From Caballeronia mineralivorans PML1(12) (GTDB lineage Bacteria > Pseudomonadota > Gammaproteobacteria > Burkholderiales > Burkholderiaceae): DNA of 58,067 nt. Location of the stretch: the NCBI RefSeq assembly GCF_001028175.1, contig NZ_AEJF01000196.1:1-58067 (forward strand), read 5' to 3'. The notes beneath the pieces were generated by a model, which worked only from the letters and a program-made list of their open reading frames with translations, ran no database searches and was not told the origin of the DNA. Within the stretch, counting starts at the first letter, position 1. The number at the start of each line of letters is the position of its first letter. Positions 1 to 10,968 of the stretch are shown here, piece by piece. Made by a program: the position numbers and the translations under genes.

Positions 1-76
1 CAACGTGAGTTGAAAACGGCTTTTTGTCTTGGCGCTACGACCAGTTGGCTTGGCTGAACAATGCGTGGCCGGGACG

Positions 77-436
77 CTACCAATAATATCCCGGGTATCC
101 GTAGCCGAAGCCCGTGCCCCATCGGTTGCCCCAGCCACCGCTCGAGTATCCACCGTACACCGTGACCGGCGCGCGATAGTACTGCCAGTACGCCTGCGCG
201 GCGGCATCGGCGGCCATTGCCTGCTGCTGTTCGGCCAGCACTTGCCGGTCGATCTGGTTGTAACGCTCCTGCTCGTCCTTCGACAGCGGCTGCGGTGCCT
301 GATTTTGCGGGGCCGGCAAACGGCTATAAATTGGCGATGGTCCCGGCGGGTCCATCATGCAACCGCCGAGCGCAAGCAGCGTCGCGCCGGATAACGCGAT
401 AACCAGTTTCTTCGATACACATCCCAAGGGTTTCAT
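77..436 (-). CDS. small secreted lipoprotein, function unknown
   Basis: The 119-residue protein starts with a short basic stretch, a hydrophobic segment and a lipobox ending LALGGC (Cys26), so it is probably a lipoprotein exported and anchored in the envelope. The mature part is Pro/Gln-rich and then Ala/Gln-rich; the C-terminus is Gly/Tyr-rich (GYGYPGYYW). I chose the ATG at 436 because GGAGGT lies just upstream and because it places the lipobox correctly; the frame stays open to 502 without signal-like sequence. I recognise no catalytic domain. It lies downstream of hslO on the same strand. Confidence 0.7.
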   Translation of the reverse strand: MKPLGCVSKKLVIALSGATLLALGGCMMDPPGPSPIYSRLPAPQNQAPQPLSKDEQERYNQIDRQVLAEQQQAMAADAAAQAYWQYYRAPVTVYGGYSSGGWGNRWGTGFGYGYPGYYW

Positions 437-545
437 TTCGACCTCCAGCGGGCCGGACACTAAGCGGACACGGATCATGCCACGCCGCAGCACGTCAAAC
501 ATCCATCCTGCGACGTCTTGTTACAGAGGCAGCGACGACACGGAC

Positions 546-1517
546 TTAATGCCGTTGATCCGGCGCCGGGCTCACACCTTGTGAGATTTCCCCAGCGACA
601 AAAAGTTGCGCCACATCCACCGGATCGAACTCGTAGCGCTGGTTACAGAACTCGCAGTGCACTTCCACGCTGCCGCGTTCTTCAACCACGCTGTCCACTT
701 CGCCACGGCCGAGCATCTTGAGCATGCCGCCCACTTTCTCGCGCGAACACGTGCATTCGAAACGCGCTTGCGCCGGCTCGAAATGCTGCACGTTCTCCTG
801 CCAGAAGAGCCGCTTGAACACCGTTTCCGGCTCTTCCTTCAGCAACTCCTCGTTCGACAGCGTACCGCCGAGATGGCACACGCGCTGCCACGTATCGGCA
901 TCGTGTTCACCCGGATGCGGGACGATGCCGCCATCGCCGGGAAGTTTTTGCAGCAGCATGCCCACGGCGCGCTCGGTGTTCGCCGCGAGCCACATGCGCG
1001 TGTCGAGTTGCTCGGAGTGATGCATGTAGTGTTCCAGCACCTCCGCCATCGACGCCAGCGGCCCGTGCTCGCCGCTCAGCGGCACGATGCCCTGGTACGC
1101 CTGCTGCCCTGGCTTCTTGTCGCGCGGATCGAGCGTGATCACGCACCGGCCCTGGCCGTTGCGGTTGAGCAGGTCGGGGAGGGTCATGTCGTCGGTGATC
1201 GGCACGGGTGCCTCGCTCGCGCCCTCTATGGACTCAGCCAGCTTCGCGGTCGCCCGCAGCGACAAGTCCGAATTGCATTGCACGACGAGCATGGTCACCG
1301 GGCCGTCGCCGTAGATCTGCATGATGAGCGTGCCGTCGAACTTGAGATTCGCCGACAGCAGCGCACACGCGGCCATCATTTCACCGAGCACATTGCGCAC
1401 GGGCGTGGGGTACGAGCGGCGCGTGAGCACTTCCTGCCACGTGTCGCGCAACGAGACAATCTCGCCGCGCACCGGCGCCGCGTTGAACATGAATTTTTGC
1501 AGCTGGTCGTTCACCAC
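546..1517 (-). CDS. hslO: 33 kDa redox-regulated chaperone Hsp33
   Basis: Cytosolic holdase chaperone activated by oxidative unfolding. The 323-residue protein has the Hsp33 N-terminal fold (VRGEIVSLRDTWQEVL, then NLKFDGTLIMQIYGDGPV) and the C-terminal redox switch with the zinc cysteines visible as C-T-C (Cys255/257) and C-E-F-C (Cys288/291). Spacing and length fit the family. It is followed on the same strand by a small lipoprotein gene and preceded by a gamma-carbonic-anhydrase-like gene. Regulation is expected to be post-translational through the cysteines. The family call is firm. Confidence 0.95.
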   Translation of the reverse strand: MVNDQLQKFMFNAAPVRGEIVSLRDTWQEVLTRRSYPTPVRNVLGEMMAACALLSANLKFDGTLIMQIYGDGPVTMLVVQCNSDLSLRATAKLAESIEGASEAPVPITDDMTLPDLLNRNGQGRCVITLDPRDKKPGQQAYQGIVPLSGEHGPLASMAEVLEHYMHHSEQLDTRMWLAANTERAVGMLLQKLPGDGGIVPHPGEHDADTWQRVCHLGGTLSNEELLKEEPETVFKRLFWQENVQHFEPAQARFECTCSREKVGGMLKMLGRGEVDSVVEERGSVEVHCEFCNQRYEFDPVDVAQLFVAGEISQGVSPAPDQRH

Positions 1518-1561
1518 GCTTGAGTCCTTTCATCGACGGCGTAACGCGTGTCAACCGGCGT

Positions 1562-2086
1562 TCAGCCGATACGCACGAGTTGCGCCTTGTAAAATTCGCG
1601 GCGTTCCGCGTAACCACGCGTACCCGCCTGCATCTGGGCAATATCTGCTTCCGTGAGCTCGCGCACGGCTTTCGCGGGCGCGCCGAGAATCAGGGTATTG
1701 TCAGGGAAGGTTTTACCTTCGGTCACCACGGCACCCGCGCCAACCAGGCAATTGCGGCCGATTACCGCACCATTCAAGACCACGGCCTGAATTCCGATGA
1801 GCGCGCCTTCCTTGATCGTGCAGCCGTGCAGCATGGCCTGATGGCCGATAGTCACGTTGGCTTCAATGGTCAGCGGATACCCAGGGTCGGTATGCAGCAC
1901 AGCGCCTTCCTGGATGTTGCTGCCGCGGCCAAGCACGATGGGTTCGTTGTCGCCGCGCAGGGCAGCGCCGAACCAGACGCTCGAGTTTTCTTCGAGCGTC
2001 ACACGGCCGATGATGGTCGCGGTATCCGCGACGAAGACGCTTTCGTGGATGGTCGGGGCGGCATCGCCGAGCTTGTAGATTGCCAC
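1562..2086 (-). CDS. gamma-carbonic anhydrase family protein
   Basis: A 174-residue left-handed beta-helix protein of the gamma-carbonic anhydrase/YrdA/PaaY group. Hexapeptide-repeat turns run through the whole chain (ATIIGRVTLEENSSVW, VTIGHQAMLHGCTI, VVLNGAVIGRNCLVGAGAVV). The metal-binding histidines expected of the family are present at LHTDPG and in IGHQAMLH. Many members bind zinc but have weak or untested anhydrase activity, so the physiological reaction is uncertain. The gene sits 44 bp upstream of hslO on the same strand and may be cotranscribed with it. The start at 2086 (MAIYKLGDAAPTI) matches the family. Confidence 0.88.
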   Translation of the reverse strand: MAIYKLGDAAPTIHESVFVADTATIIGRVTLEENSSVWFGAALRGDNEPIVLGRGSNIQEGAVLHTDPGYPLTIEANVTIGHQAMLHGCTIKEGALIGIQAVVLNGAVIGRNCLVGAGAVVTEGKTFPDNTLILGAPAKAVRELTEADIAQMQAGTRGYAERREFYKAQLVRIG

Positions 2087-2397
2087 TGTGTCTCCTGTGA
2101 GCGCTTGACGTGAGCCATGACGCGCGGATTGGCCCGCGGGCGTGGCCGGTACAATCGATTGAAATTGCAGTCTCGGGTGATTTCAGGCGGGTTGTGTCGA
2201 TGCTATAGACTGCGGCCCCGGCGTGCCTCAAGCCAAAAATCGCCCGCGGAAAGTGCTATTTTAGCCGGTTGCGGAAAAGCGACGTGCGCCCCGGGTTTCA
2301 TGGACCTGATTTAGCGGTTTCATACCGGCTCGCGCGGGCCGTGGCGCAACCTGCGGCGTCGCCCTTATCCCTTGCCGTTCATAAGCACCCTGGAATC
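2087..2397. other. divergent intergenic region, no gene seen
   Basis: This 311-bp stretch separates the minus-strand carbonic-anhydrase-like gene from the plus-strand ferritin-like gene and should hold both promoters. Open frames here carry no recognisable protein. I see no convincing hairpin or operator. Confidence 0.5.
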
Positions 2398-3273
2398 ATG
2401 TCCGAACAGCTCGATTATTCAGCGTCCACCAGCGTCCGGCCGACCGCGCTTGCGCTGCTCCGGGAGCGCGATCCCGCGACCAAGGCAAGCGCCGCCCAGC
2501 ATTTCTACGAGCGTTTGCTGGCGGGTGACACCACGCTGGACACTATCGCCGATATCCCCGATCCGCTCGATCTGCCCGGCCGCCCGGTGGCGCCGGAGCT
2601 CGTGGCGCCGTCGTCGCTCAAGCGCCGCAGCATGCAGTCGGACGCGGGGCGAGCGGTGTTGCTGCACGCGCTCGCGCATATCGAGTTCAATGCGATCAAT
2701 CTGGCGCTCGATGCCGTCTGGCGTTTCCCCTCGATGCCCGAGGCGTTTTATCGCGACTGGTTCAAGGTCGCGGCCGAGGAAGCGCGCCACTTTTCGTTGC
2801 TGAGCGCGCGTCTGGCGGAATTCGGCCATCAGTATGGCGATTTTCCCGCTCACGATGGCTTGTGGGAGATGGCCGAGCGCACCCGCGGCGACGTGCTGGC
2901 CCGCATGGCGCTTGTGCCGCGTACGCTGGAGGCGCGTGGCCTGGACGCCTCGCCGCCCATTCGCCGGCGCCTCGCGCAAGCGGGCGACCACGCATCGGCG
3001 GCGATTCTCGACGTGATTCTGCGCGATGAAATCGGCCACGTGCTGATCGGCAACCATTGGTTCCGGCACCTGTGCAGCGAAGCCGCCGCCGATCCGCACA
3101 CCACCTACGCGCAGCTCGCCGGGCAATATCACGCGCCAAAATTACGCGGCCCGTTCAATTTCGAAGCACGCCGCGACGCCGGTTTCGATGAAGCCGAATT
3201 GCGCGCTCTAGCGGGCCTTGACGACATCGACTCCATTGAAACTGCCCCGATTACTGCACCGATTCCCCGATGA
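2398..3273 (+). CDS. ferritin-like domain protein (DUF455 family)
   Basis: A 291-residue protein of the DUF455 ferritin-like family. Helix-borne metal ligands are visible as HIEFNAINLALD, EEARHFSLL and RDEIGHVLIGNHW, the Glu/His pattern of a four-helix-bundle diiron centre. Members have no settled role. The ATG at 2398 (MSEQLDYSAS) was chosen because upstream sequence in the same frame has no family resemblance. Its stop codon overlaps the start of the next gene (ATGA at 3270), so the two are probably translationally coupled. Confidence 0.85.
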   Translation: MSEQLDYSASTSVRPTALALLRERDPATKASAAQHFYERLLAGDTTLDTIADIPDPLDLPGRPVAPELVAPSSLKRRSMQSDAGRAVLLHALAHIEFNAINLALDAVWRFPSMPEAFYRDWFKVAAEEARHFSLLSARLAEFGHQYGDFPAHDGLWEMAERTRGDVLARMALVPRTLEARGLDASPPIRRRLAQAGDHASAAILDVILRDEIGHVLIGNHWFRHLCSEAAADPHTTYAQLAGQYHAPKLRGPFNFEARRDAGFDEAELRALAGLDDIDSIETAPITAPIPR

Positions 3274-4175
3274 CTTCTCTTAAACTCCCCGTTTCCGAAT
3301 TCGTCACCACACGCGGCACGCGACTGCACGTCCGCCGCTGGGGATCGCCTGACGCACCTATGCTCTTCATGCTGCATGGCTGGATGGATATTTCCGCGTC
3401 GTTCCAATTCGTCGTCGATGCCCTCGCGGGTGACTGGCAGGTGATCGCACCTGACGCTCGCGGTTTCGGGCTTTCTGACTGGCCCGTGGCGGAGGGTAAG
3501 AGCGGCCACTACTGGTTCCAGGACTATCTCGCCGATCTCGACGCGCTGCTCGACCACTACGCGCCCGCTTCTCTACGTGGGGAGCCGGTGAACCTGGTCG
3601 GTCACAGCATGGGCGCGAACGTCGTTTGCCTGTACGCGGGCGTGCGGCCGGAGCGGGTGCGGCGCGTGGTCGATCTGGAGGGGTTCGGTATGGCGCCGGC
3701 TAAAGCGGAGCGTTCACCCGCGCGGATCGCACAATGGCTGGACGATTTGCGCGCACCGCCTTCGCTCAGCACGTATGCCACGCTCGACGATGTCGCCCAA
3801 CGGCTGATACGCACGAATTCGCGTCTGCCGATGGCGAAAGCGCGTTTTCTGGCGCAACACTGGGCGAAGCTCGACGATACCGGCCGTTACCATCTGTTAG
3901 CCGATCCTGCGCACAAAATGCGTGGGCCATTGCTGTATCGGCTGGATGAGGTGATGGCCGTCTGGGCGAAGGTGCAGGCGAAGGTCCTGCACGTTGAAGC
4001 GCTGGCTTCACCGACCCTCGCGATGATTGCCGCTAGCGTTCCCATCGATGAATTCAAGCAGCGCTTCAAGGCGTTCGCGGACTGGCGCGAAGAGATCGTC
4101 GAGCACGCCGGCCACATGCTGCATCACGATCAGCCGGAGCGGGTAGCGGCGCTGATCGAGGCGTTTTGCGCGTAG
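3270..4175 (+). CDS. alpha/beta hydrolase
   Basis: A 301-residue alpha/beta-hydrolase-fold enzyme. Visible features are the oxyanion-hole HGW after LFMLH, the nucleophile elbow GHSMGAN (Ser), and a C-terminal catalytic His in EHAGHMLHHDQPERV. The cap region is ordinary. Substrate cannot be assigned; relatives include epoxide hydrolases, esterases and haloalkane-type enzymes. It overlaps the ferritin-like gene by four bases (ATGA), indicating one operon, with the PHP phosphatase about 100 bp downstream. Confidence 0.88.
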   Translation: MTSLKLPVSEFVTTRGTRLHVRRWGSPDAPMLFMLHGWMDISASFQFVVDALAGDWQVIAPDARGFGLSDWPVAEGKSGHYWFQDYLADLDALLDHYAPASLRGEPVNLVGHSMGANVVCLYAGVRPERVRRVVDLEGFGMAPAKAERSPARIAQWLDDLRAPPSLSTYATLDDVAQRLIRTNSRLPMAKARFLAQHWAKLDDTGRYHLLADPAHKMRGPLLYRLDEVMAVWAKVQAKVLHVEALASPTLAMIAASVPIDEFKQRFKAFADWREEIVEHAGHMLHHDQPERVAALIEAFCA

Positions 4176-4273
4176 GGTTGGTGGCCCGAAATTATGTGAT
4201 CGACCGATCGGTAGGTGACAGAATCGCATTGACGCGTTGCAGTAGAATGGCGGATAACCCCTAGAGCCAAACG

Positions 4274-5104
4274 ATGAACGCCGATCTGCATTGCCACTCA
4301 ACCGTTTCCGACGGCCAACTCGCTCCCGCCGAGGTCGCCGCGCGTGCTCACGCGGGCGGTGTGGCGCTGTGGGCGCTCACCGACCACGATCAGCTTGGCG
4401 GTCAGCGCGAGGCGCGTGCAGCGGCAGAAGCGCTCGGCATGGGCTATCTCAGCGGGGTGGAGATTTCGGTCACGTGGGCGGGGCGGACGGTGCATATCGT
4501 CGGGCTGAACGTGGATGTGGACAACCAGGAATTGATCGATGGCCTGGCGCAGACGCGCAGCGGCCGCCAGGCTCGCGGTGAAGCAATAGGCGAGGCGCTT
4601 GCCGCGGTCGGCATCCCGGACACATACGAAGGCGCGCTTCAGTATGTGAACGATCCGGCCATGATCTCGCGCACGCATTTCGCACGCTATCTGGTGGACA
4701 AGGGCTACGCGGAATCCACCTCGGATGTGTTCTCGAAATATCTCGGCGACGGCAAGCCGGGTTATGTTGGCCACCGCTGGTCCAAACTCGCCGACTCCAT
4801 GAAATGGATCAAGGCGGCGGGCGGCGAGGCGGTGATCGCGCATCCTGGCCGCTACGATTTCTCGCCGGTCGAATTCACCGCTTTCTTCGATGAATTCATC
4901 CAGCTCGGCGGTCGCGCCATTGAAGTGGTGACTGGAAGCCACACGCCGGACCAGTATCGCGAATATGCGGAAGTAGCGCGTCGATATGGTTTCTACGCGT
5001 CGCGTGGTTCGGATTTCCATGCGGCGGGCGAGGGGCGTATCGACCTTGGCCAGTTGCCGCCGCTTCCCGCCGATCTCAAGCCCGTGTGGGAGTGTCTGCT
5101 TTAA
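4274..5104 (+). CDS. PHP-domain 3',5'-nucleotide bisphosphate phosphatase
   Basis: A 276-residue PHP-domain phosphoesterase like E. coli YciV/RnaAM, which hydrolyses 3',5'-nucleotide bisphosphates and trims RNA 5' ends. Metal-binding motifs are clear: DLHCHSTVSDG at the N-terminus, LTDHDQLGG, VIAHPGRY and GSDFHAAGE near the C-terminus. In Gammaproteobacteria this gene also lies near yciO and trp genes; here a YciO/Sua5-like gene and trpS follow, which supports the family call. Cytosolic, metal-dependent. Confidence 0.88.
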   Translation: MNADLHCHSTVSDGQLAPAEVAARAHAGGVALWALTDHDQLGGQREARAAAEALGMGYLSGVEISVTWAGRTVHIVGLNVDVDNQELIDGLAQTRSGRQARGEAIGEALAAVGIPDTYEGALQYVNDPAMISRTHFARYLVDKGYAESTSDVFSKYLGDGKPGYVGHRWSKLADSMKWIKAAGGEAVIAHPGRYDFSPVEFTAFFDEFIQLGGRAIEVVTGSHTPDQYREYAEVARRYGFYASRGSDFHAAGEGRIDLGQLPPLPADLKPVWECLL

Positions 5105-5400
5105 ACAGCGGGTATGGCATGGCCCCCCGCTCATCGTTGAGCAGCGTTGGAAGGCGCGAAAAACCGCGCACGATCCTTGCGTTCATCCACTTCTGTTTGT
5201 CGCGCAACTCCACGCATTTGCGGGTATTCTCGCGTGTTCGCATTGGCACCGCCCGGCGCCTTTCATCTGGTATCCAGCTTGAAACCACGGGCGTAATGCG
5301 CGGTGCGCTTGGTGCGCGTGGCGCGTAAAAACGTAAATCGCTAAACGCATTGGCGCCGGTGTGCAGGCAAATCCGGACAACCCACTTACGTCATCTGGTC

Positions 5401-6042
5401 ATGTCTCAATTTTTTCGAATTCATCCGGACAATCCGCAGCCGCGACTGATCAACCAGGCGGTGCAGATCATCAACGATGGCGGGATTGTCGCGTTGCCAA
5501 CCGATTCGAGCTACGCGCTCGCCTGCCATCTCGACGACAAGGATGCCGTTGAACGCATCCGCCGGATTCGCGGACTCGACGAGAAGCAACTGCTCTCGCT
5601 GCTGGTACGCGATTTATCGGAATTGGCGAATTTCGCGATTGTCGATAATCGAAACTATCGTCTGATTAAATCGGTGACGCCCGGACCTTACGTGTTTGTC
5701 CTGCAGGCGACGAAGGAAGTGCCGCGGCGCCTCTCACACCCGTCGCGCAAGACGATCGGCCTGCGCGTGCCGAATCACGCGATCACGCTGGCGTTACTCG
5801 AAGCGCTGGGCCAGCCGCTGCTTGGCTCGACGCTGATCCTGCCGCCCGACACCCATCCGCTCAACGACGCCGAAGAGATTCGCGAGCGGCTGGAAAAGCA
5901 AATCGATCTGGTTATCGACGCCGGCGCGTGCGCCATGGAACCCTCCACCGTGATCGACCTGACCGGCGAAGAGCCCGTATTGGTGCGCCCCGGCCGAGGC
6001 AGCTTGGAACCGTTCGGCCTCACCGCCGAGAATCCGCAATGA
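5401..6042 (+). CDS. Sua5/YciO/YrdC/YwlC family protein (YciO-like)
   Basis: A 213-residue YrdC-fold protein closest in appearance to the YciO branch (GGIVALPTDSSYALAC, LLSLLVRDLSELANF, RLSHPSRKTIGLRVP). The fold binds L-threonine, bicarbonate and ATP in the true threonylcarbamoyl-AMP synthases; whether YciO members perform that reaction in vivo is unclear. The start at 5401 (MSQFFRIHPDNP) is preferred; the frame extends upstream to 5350 without family sequence. The 296 bp before it hold nothing recognisable. Confidence 0.85.
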   Translation: MSQFFRIHPDNPQPRLINQAVQIINDGGIVALPTDSSYALACHLDDKDAVERIRRIRGLDEKQLLSLLVRDLSELANFAIVDNRNYRLIKSVTPGPYVFVLQATKEVPRRLSHPSRKTIGLRVPNHAITLALLEALGQPLLGSTLILPPDTHPLNDAEEIRERLEKQIDLVIDAGACAMEPSTVIDLTGEEPVLVRPGRGSLEPFGLTAENPQ

Positions 6043-6220
6043 CGCAGCGCACTTACGTACGCTCACGTACGATTACACATTGAGGCGATGACATCGCGCT
6101 CAGGGAAATAGCCCAAGCGCAACGTCATTCGCCTCGACGCTCGCAAACCCACGGCCCTTGGGCGAACGCAAACCGTCCGCCACCGAGTGGCGCCACAACT
6201 GCTTGATACAATAGCGAGCT

Positions 6221-6886
6221 ATGGATTCCTCCCTGATACAAACTATCGCGGTCTACGCGCTCCCCGTGATCTTCGCGATCACGCTGCACGAGGCCGCGCA
6301 CGGCTACGCAGCCCGCCTGCTGGGCGACAACACGGCTTACGTACTCGGCCGCGTGTCGGTCAACCCGATGCGCCACATCGACCCGATCGGCACCCTCGCC
6401 ATCCCGCTGATCCTGTATTTCGTCACGAGCGGCGCGTTCATGTTCGGCTACGCGAAACCCGTCCCGGTTGCATTCGGCAATCTGCGCAATCCGCGCTGGG
6501 GCAGCTTGTGGGTCGCAGCCGCCGGACCGGCGAGCAATTTCGTGCAGGCGCTCATCTGGGGCATCTTCGCCGTGCTGCTGGCGTCGTTCAGCGTCAACGA
6601 ACCGTTTTTTACGCGCATGGCCGCAGCCGGTGTCGGCGTGAACCTGGTGCTCGGCGTGCTCAACCTGTTTCCCTTGCCGCCGCTCGACGGCGGACGCGTG
6701 CTGATGGCGCTGCTGCCTGTACGCGCTTCGATCATGCTGTCGCGGCTCGAACCCTACGGTTTTTTCATCGTGATGGCGCTTGTCATGACCGGTACCCTGA
6801 CGCGTTTCTGGCTCGGGCCGCTGGTGAGCGCCGGGTATGTCGCGGTGTCGGCCGTCCTGAATCCCCTTGCCTCGCTTTTACAATAA
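6221..6886 (+). CDS. site-2 protease family (M50) membrane metalloprotease
   Basis: A 221-residue polytopic membrane protein. The zinc motif HEAAH (residues 23-27) lies in the first transmembrane helix and a second family motif, NLFPLPPLDGGRVL, supplies the Asp ligand. No PDZ domain is seen, which matches the short M50B-type proteins often found before trpS in Burkholderia. A role in intramembrane proteolysis is inferred from family; substrates are unknown. trpS begins 5 bp after its stop, so they are probably one operon. Confidence 0.88.
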   Translation: MDSSLIQTIAVYALPVIFAITLHEAAHGYAARLLGDNTAYVLGRVSVNPMRHIDPIGTLAIPLILYFVTSGAFMFGYAKPVPVAFGNLRNPRWGSLWVAAAGPASNFVQALIWGIFAVLLASFSVNEPFFTRMAAAGVGVNLVLGVLNLFPLPPLDGGRVLMALLPVRASIMLSRLEPYGFFIVMALVMTGTLTRFWLGPLVSAGYVAVSAVLNPLASLLQ

Positions 6887-6890
6887 ATCC

Positions 6891-8092
<1,202 letters not shown>

Positions 8093-8093
<1 letters not shown>

Positions 8094-8704
8094 TGACGGC
8101 GATGTCCGCTGCGCCCACGCCACCCACCGCCGCCAGTGCGTGGATCGAGCAATGGTCGCATCTGGTGGAGCAGGGTGGCGCGGTGCTTGATGTTGCGTCG
8201 GGCAACGGCCGCCACGCCCGTTATTTTGCGTTGCGCGGGCATTCGGTGCTGGCGCTGGATCGCGATGAAACCGTCTTGGCGAGTCTCGCTGCTGTGCAGC
8301 ATGTCAGCACGCGTTGCGCCGATCTGGAAAACGCAGGCTGGCCGCTGCGCGAAGACGAAAAATTCGCCGCCGTAGTGGTGACGAACTACCTTCACCGGCC
8401 CTTGTTTCCTTACTTATTCGATGCCCTCGCGCCCGGTGGCGTGCTGCTCTATGAGACCTTCGCGGTGGGCAACGAACGGTTCGGCAAGCCGTCGAATCCG
8501 GCTTTCCTGCTCAACCCAGGCGAGTTGCTCGAGGCCGTGCACGGACGGTTGCGGGTCATCGCTTATCAGGATGGTTTTATCAACGCGCCGCGTGCATCCT
8601 GCGTGCAGCGCATCTGCGCCGCCGCCCCGGCGCGGCCCACCCCAACGGGTCTTACGGAACGTAACAATGGGTCAGATCCCGATCGTTACGTACTGCAGGG
8701 CTAA
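8093..8704 (+). CDS. class I SAM-dependent methyltransferase
   Basis: A 203-residue methyltransferase. The SAM-binding motif I is VLDVASGNGRHARYFALRG, followed by LALDRDE (acidic motif II) and VVVTNYLHRPLFPYL, as in the TehB/YdhK-like small methyltransferases. The ATG at 8093 shares one base with the trpS stop (TGATG), so translation is coupled to trpS. The frame is open further upstream inside trpS, but that part has no domain. The substrate is unknown. Confidence 0.85.
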
Positions 8705-8746
8705 TCCGCTACAATCGCGGTTTACCGATCAATTTCATAGCGTTTC

Positions 8747-9652
8747 ATGACAAACGGAACACACGGCGGCGTCCAGATCCGCGGCAGCATTCCTGCCATC
8801 GTCACCCCGATGCACGAGGACGGTAGTCTCGATCTGCCGGCGTTTCGAAAACTGATCGACTGGCATGTGGCAGAGGGCTCGAACGGCCTCGTCGTGGTGG
8901 GCACCAGCGGCGAATCGGCCACGCTCTCAGTAGATGAACACATCCTGATGGTGAAAACCGCTGTCGAGCACACGGCCAAGCGCTTTCCGATCATCGCCGG
9001 CGCGGGCGGCAACTCCACGTCCGAAGCGGTCGAGCTGGCAAAAGCGGCCAAGGAAGTCGGCGCAGACGCCACGCTGCAAGTGGTTCCTTATTACAACAAG
9101 CCGACGCAAGAAGGCATGTACCAGCACTTCCGCAAGATCGCGGAATCCGTCGACCTGCCCGTCATCCTGTATAACGTTCCGGGCCGGACCGTCGCCGACA
9201 TGAACCATGACACCGTGCTGCGCCTCGCTGAGGTGCCGGGTATCGTGGGCGTGAAGGAAGCGACGGGCAACATCGACCGTGCGGCCAACCTGATCAAGTA
9301 CGCGCCGGCGCATTTCGCGATCTATAGCGGCGACGATCCGACCGCCATCGCGTTAATGCTTCTCGGCGGCCACGGCAATATCTCGGTGACTGCGAACGTC
9401 GCGCCGCGCGCGATGAGCGAACTCTGCCGCGCGGCGCTCGCTGGCGACGCGATCACTGCGCGCAAGATTCACCTGGGCTTGCTGTCGCTGCACAAGCAGA
9501 TGTTCTGCGAGTCGAATCCGATCCCCGCGAAATGGGCGCTTGCTGCGCTCGGGCGCATGGAAAGCGGGATTCGCCTGCCGCTGACGCCGCTCGACGAGCG
9601 CTATCACGGCGTCGTGCGCGACGCGTTACGCGAAACAGGACTTCTGGCCTGA
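8747..9652 (+). CDS. dapA: 4-hydroxy-tetrahydrodipicolinate synthase
   Basis: First committed step of lysine/diaminopimelate synthesis: condensation of aspartate semialdehyde with pyruvate. The 301-residue TIM barrel shows the GTSGE motif (VVGTSGESATL), the Tyr-containing VVPYYNKPTQEGMY, and the Schiff-base lysine in GVKEATGNI. Length is as expected. It is followed by bamC and an MBL hydrolase, the gene order also known for dapA-bamC in E. coli. Cytosolic. Confidence 0.97.
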   Translation: MTNGTHGGVQIRGSIPAIVTPMHEDGSLDLPAFRKLIDWHVAEGSNGLVVVGTSGESATLSVDEHILMVKTAVEHTAKRFPIIAGAGGNSTSEAVELAKAAKEVGADATLQVVPYYNKPTQEGMYQHFRKIAESVDLPVILYNVPGRTVADMNHDTVLRLAEVPGIVGVKEATGNIDRAANLIKYAPAHFAIYSGDDPTAIALMLLGGHGNISVTANVAPRAMSELCRAALAGDAITARKIHLGLLSLHKQMFCESNPIPAKWALAALGRMESGIRLPLTPLDERYHGVVRDALRETGLLA

Positions 9653-9816
9653 CGGCCGGCGGCGGGGCGCATCTGAAAACGTGCGTGCCACCGTAATGCA
9701 GTGGTTTCGGCCGTAATACCATTCGGCCAGCCAGCGAGTGTCATCAACCCGTCGTTCATCGACCCGTTCCCGGCTTAGCTTCCAGGCAACGCGCATTCAG
9801 CATCACGAAGGACCTC

Positions 9817-10959
9817 ATGAAACGTTCCGCCTTATTCAATCACGCTCGCACCCTGAGCGTGCTGTCGCTTGGAATCGGCACGCTGATCTCGCTTGCCGGT
9901 TGTGATACGTTGAACGACTGGCTCGCGCCGGATCGGGTCAATTACAAGGGTGCTGAAACGGCGCCTACGCTGACCGTGCCATCGGATTTGAGCACCGCCG
10001 ATATCAGTCAGCGCTACGCCGCACCGCCCAAGCTGAATTCTCTCGGCGGCGCTGCACCGCGTTCGCTTACGCCCGCGGGCAATGCAACCGTCGGTTTGCC
10101 GACGCCGCAAGACCCGTTCGGCATGCACGTGGAGCGCGACGGCGATCGCCGCTGGCTAGTGGTCGATGGCCGCTCGCCCGACCAGCTCTGGCCGCAGTTG
10201 CAGGAGTTCTGGCAAGAGAACGGTTTCACGCTCAAGACCGATGCCGCAGCGACCGGCATCATGACCACCGACTGGGCTGAAAATCGCGCGAACATTCCGG
10301 ACGACTGGTTCAGGAAGAGCATCGGCAAGCTGATCGACTTTGCGTATTCATCGGGTACGCGCGATCAGTTCCGTACGCTGGTCGAGCGCGGTTCGAACGC
10401 TTCCACCGACATCTCCATCACCCACGCCGCGATGGAAGAAATGCTAACGGGTCAGGACAAGACCTCGTCGAAATGGGTCGAGCGGCCGCGTAATCCGGCG
10501 CTCGAGGCCGCGTTCCTCGCGAAGCTGATGGAGAAGTTCGGCCTGACCGACGCGCAAGCGAAGCAATTGTTGACCGATGCCCGTCCGGCGACCGCGACGG
10601 CCACGGTCGACCAGTCGGGTGGCTCGTCCACGCTCGATCTTTCCGAGCCGTTCGACAGCGCCTGGTTGCGCGTGGGACTCGCACTCGACCGGACCAACTT
10701 CACGGTCGACAACCAGGATCGCGCGAAGGGTTTGTATTACGTGCGTTTCTCGGACTCGATGCAGGAGTTGAAGAAGGAAGGTCTGCTCGGCAAGCTCTTT
10801 GCCGGCGGCACGCCGAAGCCTACACGCGAGTTCATGGTGAACGTGCGTCCGAAGGCTGACACGGTGACGCAGATCGCCGTAGTCGACGCCAATGGTCAGG
10901 TCGATACATCGACCGACGCGCAACGAATCGTCGCGTTGCTGCACGCGCAGTTGAACTAG
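9817..10959 (+). CDS. bamC: outer membrane assembly lipoprotein BamC
   Basis: Lipoprotein component of the BAM complex that inserts beta-barrel proteins into the outer membrane. The 380-residue precursor has a signal peptide with lipobox SLAGC (Cys about 29), then an unstructured segment (VNYKGAETAPTLTVPSDLS) and two helix-grip domains, with FGMHVERDGDRRWLVVDG typical of the first. It follows dapA as in E. coli. A 160-bp gap separates them. The MBL hydrolase starts 9 bp downstream. Confidence 0.93.
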   Translation: MKRSALFNHARTLSVLSLGIGTLISLAGCDTLNDWLAPDRVNYKGAETAPTLTVPSDLSTADISQRYAAPPKLNSLGGAAPRSLTPAGNATVGLPTPQDPFGMHVERDGDRRWLVVDGRSPDQLWPQLQEFWQENGFTLKTDAAATGIMTTDWAENRANIPDDWFRKSIGKLIDFAYSSGTRDQFRTLVERGSNASTDISITHAAMEEMLTGQDKTSSKWVERPRNPALEAAFLAKLMEKFGLTDAQAKQLLTDARPATATATVDQSGGSSTLDLSEPFDSAWLRVGLALDRTNFTVDNQDRAKGLYYVRFSDSMQELKKEGLLGKLFAGGTPKPTREFMVNVRPKADTVTQIAVVDANGQVDTSTDAQRIVALLHAQLN

Positions 10960-10968
10960 GCTTCACGC

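Noticed and set aside
606..1523. A 305-codon plus-strand frame opposite hslO
   Set aside because: It is the antisense shadow of the well-supported Hsp33 gene in high-GC DNA.
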